A DNA stretch of 41,202 nt from Clostridium sp. CAG:343 (GTDB taxonomy: Bacteria > Bacillota > Clostridia > TANB77 > CAG-508): the NCBI GenBank assembly GCA_000431335.1, contig FR888051.1, positions 1-41,202 on the forward strand, given 5' to 3'. Shown piece by piece: positions 23,551 to 33,392 of this stretch. Each line of letters begins with the position of its first letter. Position 1 is the first letter of the stretch. The position numbers and the translations under genes were made by a program. The notes under the pieces are model-generated. The model was given only the letters and a program-made list of their open reading frames with translations. It had not been told where the DNA came from and searched no databases.

Positions 23551-26118
23551 TTATTTAGTAATCCATTTTACCAAATTTAAATTTGCTGGTTCTAGTAACA
23601 TCTCATGTTTTGGCATAACTCTAAATGTATATCCATAATTTCCACCTGTTGTTAATTCAATTTTAGCTGTAAAATAATATTTTTTATCTTCCTCATCTGA
23701 ATCTGATAAAGTCATTGGAATAATACTAACATTTTCTACAACTCCATTTTCTAATATTTTTCCATAGTATGCTTCTACTGTTATGTTTTCTACATCAATA
23801 TTAGGAAGTTCTACCTCACATGCTACTTCAATATTATTTCCTGCATCTATTGTAATATTATCTAAATTGTTTACTTGTGTTATTTTTATGTCTTTCCAAT
23901 TTTTATATAAATCTTTTTTCCAAGAGTTATATGCTGCTACATTATCAACATCTTCATAATATTTTTTAGTTAACTTGCAAAGTGGCATATATAAATTATT
24001 TGTATAATCAACCAACATTCTTGCTGTACTATATTTTCCACCTGTTGTTATAATAGAATTTTTCATTATTTCAACCCATTTTTTAGACATTCCATTTCTA
24101 TCTTTATCATAATAAGTTGGTATTATTTTTTCTTCTAATGTTCTATACATACTTTGGCTATCTGCTTGATCTTGTGCCTCATAAGATTCATATTCAGCAT
24201 TTGTTCCTATTGTCCATCCATTGTTTTGAGTATATCCTTCAGCCCACCATCCATCTAAAACACTGAAGTTTATAACTCCATTTACTGATGCTTTTTGACC
24301 ACTTGTTCCTGATGCTTCCATTGGTCTTCTTGGATTGTTTAACCATACATCCACACCACTAATTAAGTATCTAGACATTGCTATATTATAGTTTTCAAGT
24401 AAGAAAATTTTTCCTTTAAATTGTGGCATCATAGATACTTGATGTATATATCTTATCAAATCTTGTCCTTCTTTATCAGCAGGATGTGCTTTTCCTGCAA
24501 AAATTAATTGGACTGGTTTTTCACTATTATTTAATATTTGTGTAATTCTTTCTAAATCTTTAAAAATTAAGGTTGCTCTTTTATATGTTGCAAATCTTCT
24601 TGCAAATCCAATAGTTAAAGCATCTGGATTTAATTTTGATACAATTTCATTAATCTCTTCATAGCTATATCCAGATCTTCTTAATCTTTCTGTTGTACTG
24701 ATTTTTACTAATTTTAATAATTTTATTTTTCTTTCGTTGTGTACATTCCATAATTTTTCGTCTGGTATATTTTTTATTTTTTCCCATACTTGATCTTGAT
24801 GCATATTGTCTTGCCAATATGGAATCAAATATTTATTATATAATTCTTTCATTTTAGGTGCAAGCCATGAACATGTGTGAATACCATTTGTAACATATCC
24901 TATTGGTGATTCATTTGCTGCTATTTCAGGCCATACTTCTCCAAATAATTCTCTTGAAACTGCTCCATGTAGTTTGCTTACTCCATTTTTCTTTCCTGCA
25001 ATTTTTAACGCTAAAATTCCCATGTTAAATCCTTTTGCTAAGTCTTTTCCTGGCTTCATTCCTAACATTAAAAATTCTTCTCTTGATAATCCTAATCTTG
25101 GCCAAAAATCTTTAAAATACTTTTCAACTAATTGGATTGGGAATATATCATTTCCAGCTGGAACTGGTGTATGTGTTGTGAATACTGTTTTTGAGCTTGC
25201 TATATCTTTAGCAACTTCAAAAGAAACTTGTTTCTCTTTTATTATATTTTTTATAATTTCTAAATTTAAAAATGCTGAATGCCCTTCATTCATATGATAT
25301 ACAGTTGGCTCTAAATGAAGATAATTTTTTAATAAATTAACTCCAGCCATTCCAAGTACTATTTCTTGGCGAATTCTCATTTCTTGATCTCCACCATATA
25401 GTCTTAATGTAACATCTCTATCTTCTTCATTATTTTTATCAATATCAGAATCTAATAAATATAATTTTACTCTTCCTACATTTATTTGCCAAACTTTTAA
25501 ATATAATCTTCTTTTTGGAAATTTAACATATATTGTTAAATCCTCTCCCTTATCATCTTTTACTGGATTAATTGGTAAATCATATAAATCAATGTTATTA
25601 TATTCTGTTTCTTGGTCTCCGTTTCCATTAATTTTTTGATTAAAATATCCATTTTTATATAATAGTCCTACTGCAACAAGTGGAATTCCAAGGTCACTTG
25701 CTGATTTTAAATGATCACCAGATAATATTCCTAATCCTCCAGAGTAAATTGGAATTGTCTCGTCAATTCCATATTCTGCTGAAAAATAAGCAATTAAATC
25801 ATTTTTTTCTTCTGGATATTTTTTAGAAAACCATGTGTTTTTACTGTTCATATATCCGTCAAAATTTAATACTACTTTATCATATTCTTTTAAAAATCCT
25901 ATGTCTTTTGTTACCGCTTCTAATCTTTCTTGAGAAACATGTTTTAAAAATTTAACAGGATTTTTATTTGATTCTTCCCATAGGTCTCCATCTATTCTTT
26001 GAAATAATCTTAAAAATTCTGTATTCCAAGACCACCATAAATTGTTGGCTATTTCTGATAATTTTTCAATTCTTTTTGGTAATTGTGGATTTACCGTAAT
26101 TCTATTAAATAAGTACAT
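23551..26118 (-). CDS. glgP: Alpha-glucan (glycogen) phosphorylase, DUF3417 type
   Basis: 855 residues; releases glucose-1-phosphate from glycogen or maltodextrin in the cytoplasm with pyridoxal phosphate. The N-terminal domain (LPKRIEKLSEIANNLWWSWN) marks the DUF3417-bearing phosphorylase type. YFSAEYGIDETIPIYSGGLG and VYHMNEGHSAF are active-site segments, and RRPMEASGTSGQKASVNG holds the PLP lysine followed by FSVLDGWWAEGY. Strong site AAGGAGG before the ATG. Length and motifs are complete. It is followed by a strong terminator and starts ~100 bp after the rseP stop, so it may have its own promoter. No other glycogen genes are in view. Confidence 0.95.
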   Translation of the reverse strand: MYLFNRITVNPQLPKRIEKLSEIANNLWWSWNTEFLRLFQRIDGDLWEESNKNPVKFLKHVSQERLEAVTKDIGFLKEYDKVVLNFDGYMNSKNTWFSKKYPEEKNDLIAYFSAEYGIDETIPIYSGGLGILSGDHLKSASDLGIPLVAVGLLYKNGYFNQKINGNGDQETEYNNIDLYDLPINPVKDDKGEDLTIYVKFPKRRLYLKVWQINVGRVKLYLLDSDIDKNNEEDRDVTLRLYGGDQEMRIRQEIVLGMAGVNLLKNYLHLEPTVYHMNEGHSAFLNLEIIKNIIKEKQVSFEVAKDIASSKTVFTTHTPVPAGNDIFPIQLVEKYFKDFWPRLGLSREEFLMLGMKPGKDLAKGFNMGILALKIAGKKNGVSKLHGAVSRELFGEVWPEIAANESPIGYVTNGIHTCSWLAPKMKELYNKYLIPYWQDNMHQDQVWEKIKNIPDEKLWNVHNERKIKLLKLVKISTTERLRRSGYSYEEINEIVSKLNPDALTIGFARRFATYKRATLIFKDLERITQILNNSEKPVQLIFAGKAHPADKEGQDLIRYIHQVSMMPQFKGKIFLLENYNIAMSRYLISGVDVWLNNPRRPMEASGTSGQKASVNGVINFSVLDGWWAEGYTQNNGWTIGTNAEYESYEAQDQADSQSMYRTLEEKIIPTYYDKDRNGMSKKWVEIMKNSIITTGGKYSTARMLVDYTNNLYMPLCKLTKKYYEDVDNVAAYNSWKKDLYKNWKDIKITQVNNLDNITIDAGNNIEVACEVELPNIDVENITVEAYYGKILENGVVENVSIIPMTLSDSDEEDKKYYFTAKIELTTGGNYGYTFRVMPKHEMLLEPANLNLVKWITK

Positions 26119-26216
26119 TTTTTGTTTTTCCTCCTTCGTATTTTAAAGCTTTTTTCTTAATGTAATTCGATATTTCTATTATCTATTAAATATTTTTATT
26201 TGTCAAATGTTTTTTA

Positions 26217-27233
26217 TTAAAATATTCGTATTATATCATTATATGTAACATATAATGACCACACTATTAAAATCGAAAATCCTAATAATTGTATATTTAT
26301 TTCTGTTTGCTCTTTTAATGGTTTTCTTCTTATTGCTTCAATTATTAAAATTAATATTTTTCCTCCATCTAATGCTGGAATTGGTAACAAGTTTGTTACT
26401 CCTAAAGAAATAGATATTAATGACATCATATATAAAAATTCTTTAATACCATTAGTTTTAGATACAACTTCTGATATTCCAACTGGTCCCATCATTTGGT
26501 CTATTCCAACATTTCCTGTAAATAACTGTTTTAAATTATCAACAATAGAAAAAACGAATTCTTTCGTTGACATTGCTGCATTTAAACATCTATTACCAAT
26601 CGTGTCCTCTGCTCTTTTTAAATTAACACCTAAGTACCATCTTTCTCCTTGTTGTTCTGCTATTTGCTTTGGAACTATATTATATTCTAGTATAGTTCCT
26701 TCTCTATCAATTTTTAAATTGATAGATTCTGTATTTTCTTGTATTGCTTTATTTAAATCATATAAATTATCAATTTTTTTATTGTTTGCCTCAATAATTT
26801 TATCTCCAGACTGTAATCCTATTTGTTGGGCCGGATATCCTTCTGTAGTTGAAACAATTTCATTTGTTATATATGTTCCTGAATTGGCAATTAATAAAAA
26901 ATAAACTATAATAGCAAATATTATATTTACAATTGCTCCTGCTGCAACTATAGCTATTCTTTTTGGAATACTTGCTTTAGAAAAAGAACCACTTTCTTCT
27001 GACCTTTCTTCTTCTCCTTCCATACTAACAAATCCACCTAATGGAATTAATCTTAATGCGTATTTGGTTTGTTTTCCTTGTTTTTTCCATATAGCTGGTC
27101 CAAAACCAATAGCAAATTCGTTTACTTTTACTTTACATAATTTTGCTACAGTAAAATGTCCTAACTCATGAATAAATATCAAAAATCCTAATAAAAATAT
27201 TATTTTTATTGCTGATAAAATAAAAGATATCAA
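26217..27233 (-). CDS. rseP: Site-2 metalloprotease RseP/RasP
   Basis: 338-residue intramembrane zinc protease. HELGH (22-26) is in the first membrane helix, a PDZ domain (near 130-185) contains GYPAQQIGLQSGDKI, and NLLPIPALDGGK near the C-terminus supplies the third zinc ligand. It cleaves anti-sigma factors and signal-peptide remnants within the membrane. The start is a TTG placed 7 bases after AAGGAGG; no ATG fits. Last gene of the frr-ispA-uppS-cdsA-rseP run, the classical order in Bacillota. Confidence 0.95.
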   Translation of the reverse strand: MISFILSAIKIIFLLGFLIFIHELGHFTVAKLCKVKVNEFAIGFGPAIWKKQGKQTKYALRLIPLGGFVSMEGEEERSEESGSFSKASIPKRIAIVAAGAIVNIIFAIIVYFLLIANSGTYITNEIVSTTEGYPAQQIGLQSGDKIIEANNKKIDNLYDLNKAIQENTESINLKIDREGTILEYNIVPKQIAEQQGERWYLGVNLKRAEDTIGNRCLNAAMSTKEFVFSIVDNLKQLFTGNVGIDQMMGPVGISEVVSKTNGIKEFLYMMSLISISLGVTNLLPIPALDGGKILILIIEAIRRKPLKEQTEINIQLLGFSILIVWSLYVTYNDIIRIF

Positions 27234-27247
27234 TGTGTTCCTCCTTT

Positions 27248-28051
27248 TTATAACAACGTAAATAATGCATATGCAAATGGTGCTAAGAATATTAAACTAT
27301 CTATTCTATCTAACATTCCTCCATGTCCTGGTATTAAATTACTATAATCTTTAATATCAACAAATCTTTTTATACTAGATGCCGCAAAATCTCCAATTTG
27401 CCCAACTAAACTTAATATAATTCCTATTCCTGTTATAAATAAATATGAATAATTCATTCCCCAATAAGTATTTGCAACATAAGTATAAATAAGCATTAAT
27501 ATAACAGCTCCTACTGTTCCACCAATACATCCTTCAATTGATTTCTTAGGACTTACTTTACTAAATTTATGCTTTCCAAAATGTTTTCCTATTAAATAAG
27601 CAAATATATCTGTTCCCCATGCTGCTAAAATTACATACCAAATTAAAATTTTTCCATTTGGCATTCCATCAATAAATGCTACAAACATAATAAAAAATAC
27701 AACATAAAATATTCCAATAAATGTGTACGCTATATCCTTAAATGTTGTTCTCATTTCTGTAGCAACTACTTGGGCAAAAAGTACTATTAAAATAGTTGGA
27801 ACTCCTAATGTTACTATCATATTTAAATATTCTTTTGGTACTACATGAATAAAAGCTATACTAAAACAACTTAAATAGCCTAACCATCTTACTGGTTTTG
27901 ATACCTTTGCTATAGCATTAAAATATTCACTCATAGCAAGTAATGCTATAATTGATAATGCTATATCTACTACTATTTTGTCTCCAATTAGTAACACTAA
28001 TAATACTAATGGAAATCCTAATAATCCTGAAGTCAATCTTTTTATATCCAT
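27248..28051 (-). CDS. cdsA: Phosphatidate cytidylyltransferase
   Basis: 267 residues with about eight membrane helices. The CDS signature is present near the C-terminus as SSIKRFVDIKDYSNLIPGHG followed by GMLDRIDS; WGTDIFAYLIGKHFGKHKFS is the other conserved segment. It makes CDP-diacylglycerol from phosphatidic acid and CTP, feeding phospholipid synthesis. It lies 39 bp after uppS and 14 bp before rseP, in one transcript. Confidence 0.95.
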   Translation of the reverse strand: MDIKRLTSGLLGFPLVLLVLLIGDKIVVDIALSIIALLAMSEYFNAIAKVSKPVRWLGYLSCFSIAFIHVVPKEYLNMIVTLGVPTILIVLFAQVVATEMRTTFKDIAYTFIGIFYVVFFIMFVAFIDGMPNGKILIWYVILAAWGTDIFAYLIGKHFGKHKFSKVSPKKSIEGCIGGTVGAVILMLIYTYVANTYWGMNYSYLFITGIGIILSLVGQIGDFAASSIKRFVDIKDYSNLIPGHGGMLDRIDSLIFLAPFAYALFTLL

Positions 28052-28090
28052 CTCTTTTCCTTTCTTCTTATAAATATTTATTATTTTGTT

Positions 28091-28804
28091 TTAATTTGCT
28101 CCAAATTTTCTGGTTCTTTTTTGGTATTCTATAATTGCTTTATCTAAATCTTCTTCCTCAAAGTCTGGCCAATTTTTATCTAAAAATAAGAATTCAGAAT
28201 AAACAAGTTGCCATGGTAAGAAATTACTTAAGCGCAACTCTCCACTAGTTCTAATCAATAAATCTGGATCTGGCTGTCCTTTAGTATATAAATTATCAGA
28301 TACTAATTTTTCTGATATTTCTTCTATATCTATTTCTTGATTTTTTACTTTTGCAGATATTTGCTTTATTGCTTTTATTAATTCGTCTCTTCCTCCATAA
28401 TTTAATGCAATATTAAAAGTTACTCCAGTATTATCTTTAGTTCTTTCCATACACCTTTTTATGCTTTTCTGCATTCCTTCAGACAAGGCTGTTATATCTC
28501 CTAATATTTTTACCCTAATATTTTCAGTATCTGCTCTTTTAGAATATTCATCTAAATAATTTTGCAATAGCATCATAAGTGCTTTTACTTCATCTTCAGC
28601 TCTTTTCCAATTTTCTGTTGAAAATGCATATACTGTAATATATTCTAATCCTATTTTATTAGCATATCTTACGATTTTTTCTAATGTTTTTGCTCCTTCT
28701 TTATGTCCAAAACTAACTGGCTTTCCTTTTGCTCTTGCCCATCTTCTATTACCATCCATAATAATAGCAATATGCTTTGGCATTGTTTCTTTATCAAACT
28801 TCAT
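28091..28804 (-). CDS. uppS: Isoprenyl transferase (undecaprenyl diphosphate synthase)
   Basis: 237 residues, cis-prenyltransferase. PKHIAIIMDGNRRWARAKGK holds the catalytic D17 and the diphosphate-binding GNRRW; YAFSTENWKR and DLLIRTSGELRLSNFLPWQ are the other family motifs. It elongates farnesyl diphosphate to the C55 carrier for peptidoglycan. Its partner, the short-chain synthase, is the gene just upstream, and cdsA follows. Confidence 0.95.
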   Translation of the reverse strand: MKFDKETMPKHIAIIMDGNRRWARAKGKPVSFGHKEGAKTLEKIVRYANKIGLEYITVYAFSTENWKRAEDEVKALMMLLQNYLDEYSKRADTENIRVKILGDITALSEGMQKSIKRCMERTKDNTGVTFNIALNYGGRDELIKAIKQISAKVKNQEIDIEEISEKLVSDNLYTKGQPDPDLLIRTSGELRLSNFLPWQLVYSEFLFLDKNWPDFEEEDLDKAIIEYQKRTRKFGAN

Positions 28805-28886
28805 TTTCTGTTCTCCTTTAAGGATTTTTTATCATAGTTCTTAATTAATTTATTATATAATCAAATTAAGTATTATTTTAAATCCC

Positions 28887-29774
28887 CTATTTATTTCTAT
28901 CTTTTATATATAAAGCTAATTCTCTTAAAAATTCAGCTCTATCTCCATATTCTTTTAATTCCTCTATTGCTTCTTTTGTTATTTCTTCTAGAATTTTTTT
29001 TGCCCCTTGAAGTCCATATTTTGAAACATATGTACATTTTTCTAATTCTTTGTCATTACCAACTGGTTTGCCTAAAATCTCTTCATTTCCTTCTTCAGAT
29101 AAAATATCATCTTTTATTTGAAATGCTAATCCTATTTTTTCCGCATACTTAGTCAATTTTTCTAAATCCTTTTCATTAGCATTAGCTAAAATTGCTCCCA
29201 TCCTAACACATAATTTTAAAAGTGCTCCTGTTTTGTTTTTATGAATATATTCCAAATACTCATCAGTTATTTGCTTTCCCTCATATTCTGTATCTATATA
29301 TTCCCCTGCAATCATTCTATCTACCGCAGTGGAAAATTCATTAAAAACTTTTAATTTATTTTTTAATTCTTCACTTTCTGACTTTATTAAATCTTCACTA
29401 ATTACAATATATGCTTGATTTAACAATCCATCTCCTGCAAGAATTGCAGTTGCCTCATTAAATTTCTTATGGTTAGTAGGCTTTCCATGCCTAAAATCGT
29501 CATTATCAATTCCTGGCAAATCATCATGAATCAACGAAAAATTATGTACCATCTCAATAGCAACTGCATATGGAATACATTTATTAATATTTTTTCCAAA
29601 TATCTCATATGTTGCAATTACTAAAATAGGTCTTAATCTTTTTCCACCTGCCATAAGACTATATTCCATAGAATTATTTAATATTTTTTCTGGTACATCT
29701 TTTTTTCCTGAATATTTTTCCAATTCATTATTTACTTGTTCTTGATATTTTTTTAATTGTACTTTAAAATCCAT
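28887..29774 (-). CDS. ispA: Polyprenyl (farnesyl) diphosphate synthase
   Basis: 295 residues of the trans-prenyltransferase fold. The first Asp-rich motif is HDDLPGIDNDDFRHGKPTNH and the second is FQIKDDILSEEG, with GGKRLRP near the N-terminus binding the isopentenyl diphosphate. Length and motifs fit FPP/GPP synthase. It sits between frr and uppS, handing its product to UppS. Ribosome site AAGGAG before the ATG. Confidence 0.92.
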   Translation of the reverse strand: MDFKVQLKKYQEQVNNELEKYSGKKDVPEKILNNSMEYSLMAGGKRLRPILVIATYEIFGKNINKCIPYAVAIEMVHNFSLIHDDLPGIDNDDFRHGKPTNHKKFNEATAILAGDGLLNQAYIVISEDLIKSESEELKNKLKVFNEFSTAVDRMIAGEYIDTEYEGKQITDEYLEYIHKNKTGALLKLCVRMGAILANANEKDLEKLTKYAEKIGLAFQIKDDILSEEGNEEILGKPVGNDKELEKCTYVSKYGLQGAKKILEEITKEAIEELKEYGDRAEFLRELALYIKDRNK

Positions 29775-29792
29775 AAACCGCTCCTTAGCTAT

Positions 29793-30341
29793 TTATACTG
29801 ACATAATTTCTTTTTCTTTTCCCTCTAGTATTTTATCTATCTCATCTATTTTTTTATCAGTCATTTTCTGAATTTCATTTTCTGCTTGTTTTAACTCATC
29901 TTCTGTTATTGTTCCTTCTTTTTGCTCTGCTTTTGCTATATCAATACCTTCTCTTCTAATAGATCTTATTGCTACTTTAGCCTCTTCAGCCATTTTTCTT
30001 ATATCTTTTACTAATTCTTTTCTTCTCTCTTCATTTAATTCAGGAAAAGCTAGTCTTATTACTTTTCCATCATTATTTGGATTAATTCCAATATCAGATG
30101 CCAAAATTGCTTTTTCAATATCTTTTAAAACACTAGCATCCCAAGGTTGAATAACAATCAACCTAGCTTCAGGTACAGACACACCTGCAACCTGATTAAT
30201 AGGTGTAGGAGTTCCATAATAATCTATTTTTACCTTATTCAAAATTGCTGGATTAGCTCTTCCAGCTCTAACCTCTGATAATTTTTCACTATAAACACTA
30301 ATTGACTTTTCCATTTTATCATCTAAACTTTTATAATCCAT
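29793..30341 (-). CDS. frr: Ribosome recycling factor
   Basis: 182 residues. MEKSISVYSEKLSEVRAGRA and NPAILNKVKIDYYGTPTPIN, followed by LVIQPWDASVLKDIEKAI and the helical TEERRKEL-like segment (NEERRKELVKDIRK), are standard for RRF, which splits post-termination ribosomes with EF-G. The start ATG follows AAAGGAGAGAGG; that site lies right against the edge of a palindromic repeat (30359-30453) that separates it from pyrH. Confidence 0.97.
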   Translation of the reverse strand: MDYKSLDDKMEKSISVYSEKLSEVRAGRANPAILNKVKIDYYGTPTPINQVAGVSVPEARLIVIQPWDASVLKDIEKAILASDIGINPNNDGKVIRLAFPELNEERRKELVKDIRKMAEEAKVAIRSIRREGIDIAKAEQKEGTITEDELKQAENEIQKMTDKKIDEIDKILEGKEKEIMSV

Positions 30342-30358
30342 TTTACCTCTCTCCTTTT

Positions 30359-30453
30359 TGAGACACTGGGGACACCCCTCGTCTGTCTCATTTTTCTTTT
30401 CAACATATTATGATTTTTGTTTGAGACACTTTTCACCTGTCCCCTGTGTTTCA
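30359..30453. repeat. REP-like palindromic repeat between pyrH and frr
   Basis: Two facing arms begin TGAGACACTGGGGACA (30359) and, on the other strand, TGAAACACAGGGGACAGG (from 30453). The outer 16 bp match at 14 positions; the inner parts differ (the left arm has an internal change), so it looks like two related units. The right arm overlaps the pyrH stop codon. It shares the GGGACAGGT / TGTCTCA core with the repeat at 35638-35751. Confidence 0.65.
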
Positions 30454-31158
30454 TTTTACTATTGTTCCAATTTTTTCACCTTTTACTGCTCTTACTATGT
30501 TTTCTGGATCTTCAATTCCAAATACTAATAATGGCATATGGTTATCTCTACACATTGCTGTTGCTGTTGAGTCCATTACTTTTAAGTCTTTTTCTAATAC
30601 TTCCATATAAGATATTTCTTCGTATTTTTCTGCTGTTGGATCTAACTTAGGGTCTGCTGAATATACTGCATCTATTGACTTTCCTAATAATATTATATCT
30701 GCTTTTATTTCTGTTGCTCTAAGTACTGCTGCTGTATCTGTTGTAAAATATGGATGTCCTGTACCACATGCAAATATTACAACTCTTCCTTTTCCTAAGT
30801 GTTTTTCTGCTTTTCTTTGTATAAATGGTTCTGCTATTTCTCTCATTTCTATAGCTGTTTGTACTCTTGAATATATTCCTCTTGCTTCTAATGCGTCTTG
30901 AAGTGCTAATCCATTCATTGCTGTTGCTAGCATTCCCATATAGTCAGCTGTTGTTCTTTCCATTTGATGTCCATTTCTTCCTCTCCAGAAGTTTCCTCCT
31001 CCTACAACAATTGCTACTTGTACTCCCATTTCTACAATTTCTTTTATTTTATCACATATTTTTCCTACTGTTTCTACATCTACTCCTGTTTTTTGTTTTC
31101 CTGCTAGTACTTCTCCACTTAATTTTAATAGTACTCTTTTATATTTGAGTTCTGACAA
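30451..31158 (-). CDS. pyrH: UMP kinase
   Basis: Phosphorylates UMP to UDP; hexameric amino-acid-kinase fold. YKRVLLKLSGEVLAGK, IVVGGGNFWRGR, DYMGMLATAMNGLALQDALE and IFACGTGHPYFTTDTAAVLR are all present, ending near the usual length (235 residues). The GTG at 31167 is only two bases after AAGGAG; the TTG at 31158 has a 10-base spacing and is the better start. The TGA stop is supplied by the arm of a palindromic repeat. Confidence 0.93.
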   Translation of the reverse strand: MSELKYKRVLLKLSGEVLAGKQKTGVDVETVGKICDKIKEIVEMGVQVAIVVGGGNFWRGRNGHQMERTTADYMGMLATAMNGLALQDALEARGIYSRVQTAIEMREIAEPFIQRKAEKHLGKGRVVIFACGTGHPYFTTDTAAVLRATEIKADIILLGKSIDAVYSADPKLDPTAEKYEEISYMEVLEKDLKVMDSTATAMCRDNHMPLLVFGIEDPENIVRAVKGEKIGTIVK

Positions 31159-31302
31159 TTTTTCCACTCTCCTTAATTTATTTTTGATAGAATCATTCTA
31201 CCATATATTTTGAAAAAATACAGTAGTTTTTTGAGATTTTGTGAAATTTATTTCCGTATTTGTTCGTGTGCAAAAATTTATAAAATAACTTTCTTAATAT
31301 AT

Positions 31303-31330
31303 AAAAAAGAGACACTTCAATTCGTGTCTC
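31303..31330 (-). terminator. Terminator after tsf
   Basis: Stem GAGACAC / GTGTCTC with an 8-base loop, followed by six T on the - strand. It separates rpsB-tsf from pyrH, which may therefore have its own promoter in 31168-31302. Confidence 0.85.
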
Positions 31331-31341
31331 CATAAATTTTC

Positions 31342-32220
31342 TTATTTTAATTGATTCATTACTTCTTCAGCAAAGTTTTCTTCTTTTTTCTCAATTCCTT
31401 CACCTTTTTCAAATCTTGCAAATTCTACTACTTCTGCATCTTTTTCTTTTAATAATTGAGATACTTTCATATTTGGATCTTTAACAAAATCTTGATCTAC
31501 TAAACAAATTTCACTAAAGAATTTTCCAATTCTTCCTTGTACTATTTTTTCAGCAATTGCTTCTGGTTTTCCTTCATTCATTGTTTGAGCTTTTAAAATT
31601 TCTTTTTCTTTTTCAACTCTTTCAGCTGGTACAGAAGCTTCATTTAAAAATTCTGGTCTAGCAGCTGCAATTTGCATACAAATATCTTTTGCAACTTCAC
31701 TATTTCCTTTTTTCATGTTTACTAAAACTGCTATTTTTCCATCTCCATGAATATATTTTTCTACTAAGCCTTCAGATTCAAATCTTGCAAATCTTCTAAT
31801 GTTCATATTTTCACCAATTGTAGCAATTTTGTCAACTAATACTTCTTTAACGGTTTTTCCTGGTACTTCAATTGATTCTTGAGCTAATAATTCTTCTACA
31901 TCTTTTGGGTCTTTTTCTACTACTTGTTTTGCTATATTCATAACAAAAGTTTTAAATTCTTCATTTTTTCCAACGAAGTCTGTTTCTGAATTAACTTCTA
32001 CAATAGCTCCTATTTTTCCATCTTCTGAAATAAAAGCTTCTACTAAACCTTCAGCTGCAACTCTTCCTGATTTTTTAGCAGCTTTTGCAATTCCTCTTTC
32101 ACGTAATAATTCAATTGCTTTCTCCATGTCTCCATCTGTTTCTGTTAAAACTTTTTTGCAGTCCATCATTCCTGCACCTGTTTTTTCTCTTAAATCTTTT
32201 ACTTGACTAGCTGTAACCAT
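31342..32220 (-). CDS. tsf: Elongation factor Ts
   Basis: 292 residues; exchanges GDP on EF-Tu. The N-terminal UBA-like segment VKDLREKTGAGMMDCKKVLT and the core motif EVNSETDFVGKNEEF are diagnostic, with the second lobe and the coiled coil following. Lies 176 bp after rpsB with a hairpin between, the usual Bacillota order. Ribosome site AAAGGAGG. Confidence 0.97.
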   Translation of the reverse strand: MVTASQVKDLREKTGAGMMDCKKVLTETDGDMEKAIELLRERGIAKAAKKSGRVAAEGLVEAFISEDGKIGAIVEVNSETDFVGKNEEFKTFVMNIAKQVVEKDPKDVEELLAQESIEVPGKTVKEVLVDKIATIGENMNIRRFARFESEGLVEKYIHGDGKIAVLVNMKKGNSEVAKDICMQIAAARPEFLNEASVPAERVEKEKEILKAQTMNEGKPEAIAEKIVQGRIGKFFSEICLVDQDFVKDPNMKVSQLLKEKDAEVVEFARFEKGEGIEKKEENFAEEVMNQLK

Positions 32221-32350
32221 TTTTTATTTCCTCCTTTATTTATTAAAAACACTCTTATTTTATAACATTTTAAAATATTACAAATATCTATGTTTATTTT
32301 TTCTATATTAATCTGATACTATACCTTCAAAATTAATATAGTAAATAATA

Positions 32351-32384
32351 AAGAAGAATAGAGCAGAAAAGCTCCACTCTTCTT
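32351..32384 (-). terminator. Hairpin between rpsB and tsf
   Basis: AAGAAGA ... GAGC pairs with GCTC ... TCTTCTT around a 6-base loop, with a small internal loop, and is followed on the - strand by an AT-rich tract without a long T run. Likely partial termination or RNA stabilisation, giving different levels of S2 and EF-Ts. Confidence 0.6.
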
Positions 32385-32396
32385 TTACTTTTAGAA

Positions 32397-33176
32397 TTAT
32401 TCTTCTACTTTTTCTTCTTCATTTGCTACTACTTCTTCAATTGTTGTAGCTTCTTCATCAGCTGGTTGTTCTTCCATTTCTGGTTCAAAGCTTTCACCTT
32501 GTTTTCCTTCAATAACTGCATTTGCCATTACGTCTGCAATTAATTTTACAGCTCTTATAGCATCGTCATTTCCTGGAATTGCATAATCTACTTCTTCTGG
32601 ATTGCAGTTTGTATCTACTAATCCTACAACTGGAATTCCTAATTTTTTAGCTTCTAATATAGCAATTCTTTCTTTTTTAGGATCTACTAAAAAGATAACT
32701 CCTGGTAATTCGTTCATTTCTTTTATTCCACCAAGATTTCTTTCTAATTTTTCCATTTCTTTTTTCAATAGAATTACTTCTTTTTTAGGTAACACATCAA
32801 ATGTACCATCTTGTTCCATTGCTTCTAAATCTTTTAATCTTTGAATTCTTTTTTGAATTGTACCAAAGTTTGTTAACATTCCACCTAACCATCTTTGATC
32901 AACATAGAACATTCCACATTTTAAAGCAGCTTCTTTCATACATTCTTGTGCTTGTTTCTTTGTTCCTACAAATAATACTGTTTTTCCTTCTTCTGCTTGT
33001 TCTTTAACGAAAGCATAAGCTTCATCTAATTTTTTTGATGTCTTTTGTAAATCGATGATATGAATTCCATTTCTAGCTTGAAATATATATTCAGCCATTT
33101 TTGGATCCCATCTTCTTGTTTGATGTCCAAAGTGAACACCAGCTTCTAGTAATTGTTTCATTGCAACTACTGCCAT
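32397..33176 (-). CDS. rpsB: Ribosomal protein S2
   Basis: 259 residues. MKQLLEAGVHFGHQTRRWDP, FVGTKKQAQE, YVDQRWLGGMLTNF and GLVDTNCNPEEVDYAIPGND are the S2 signatures. The C-terminal ~25 residues are an acidic Glu/Ala tail, common in clostridial S2. Ribosome site GGGAGG precedes the ATG; a ~40-base hairpin lies in the leader. Confidence 0.97.
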   Translation of the reverse strand: MAVVAMKQLLEAGVHFGHQTRRWDPKMAEYIFQARNGIHIIDLQKTSKKLDEAYAFVKEQAEEGKTVLFVGTKKQAQECMKEAALKCGMFYVDQRWLGGMLTNFGTIQKRIQRLKDLEAMEQDGTFDVLPKKEVILLKKEMEKLERNLGGIKEMNELPGVIFLVDPKKERIAILEAKKLGIPVVGLVDTNCNPEEVDYAIPGNDDAIRAVKLIADVMANAVIEGKQGESFEPEMEEQPADEEATTIEEVVANEEEKVEE

Positions 33177-33229
33177 TTTAAATTCCTCCCTTTTTGTTTT
33201 TCTTCCATAAAGTTCTTCACCCTCTAGGA

Positions 33230-33268
33230 CCTAAAACTTCTATTATTTCTTAGGCACTACCTTTTAGG
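33230..33268 (-). promoter_or_regulatory. Possible structured leader of rpsB
   Basis: In the 5' region of rpsB, CCTAAAA (33230-33236) and TTTTAGG (33262-33268) can pair around a 25-base interior that itself contains CTTAGGC. S2 genes are often autoregulated through such leaders. I see only the pairing potential, with no known motif match. Confidence 0.3.
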
Positions 33269-33392
33269 CTCTCTTTATGTGATTAATACGTTTCTTATTG
33301 TACCATGTTTTATCAATGATTTCAAGTGTTTTATATAGATTTTTTAATAAATTTTGTGCAATAAAATGCTATAACATTTTTTATCTATATTT

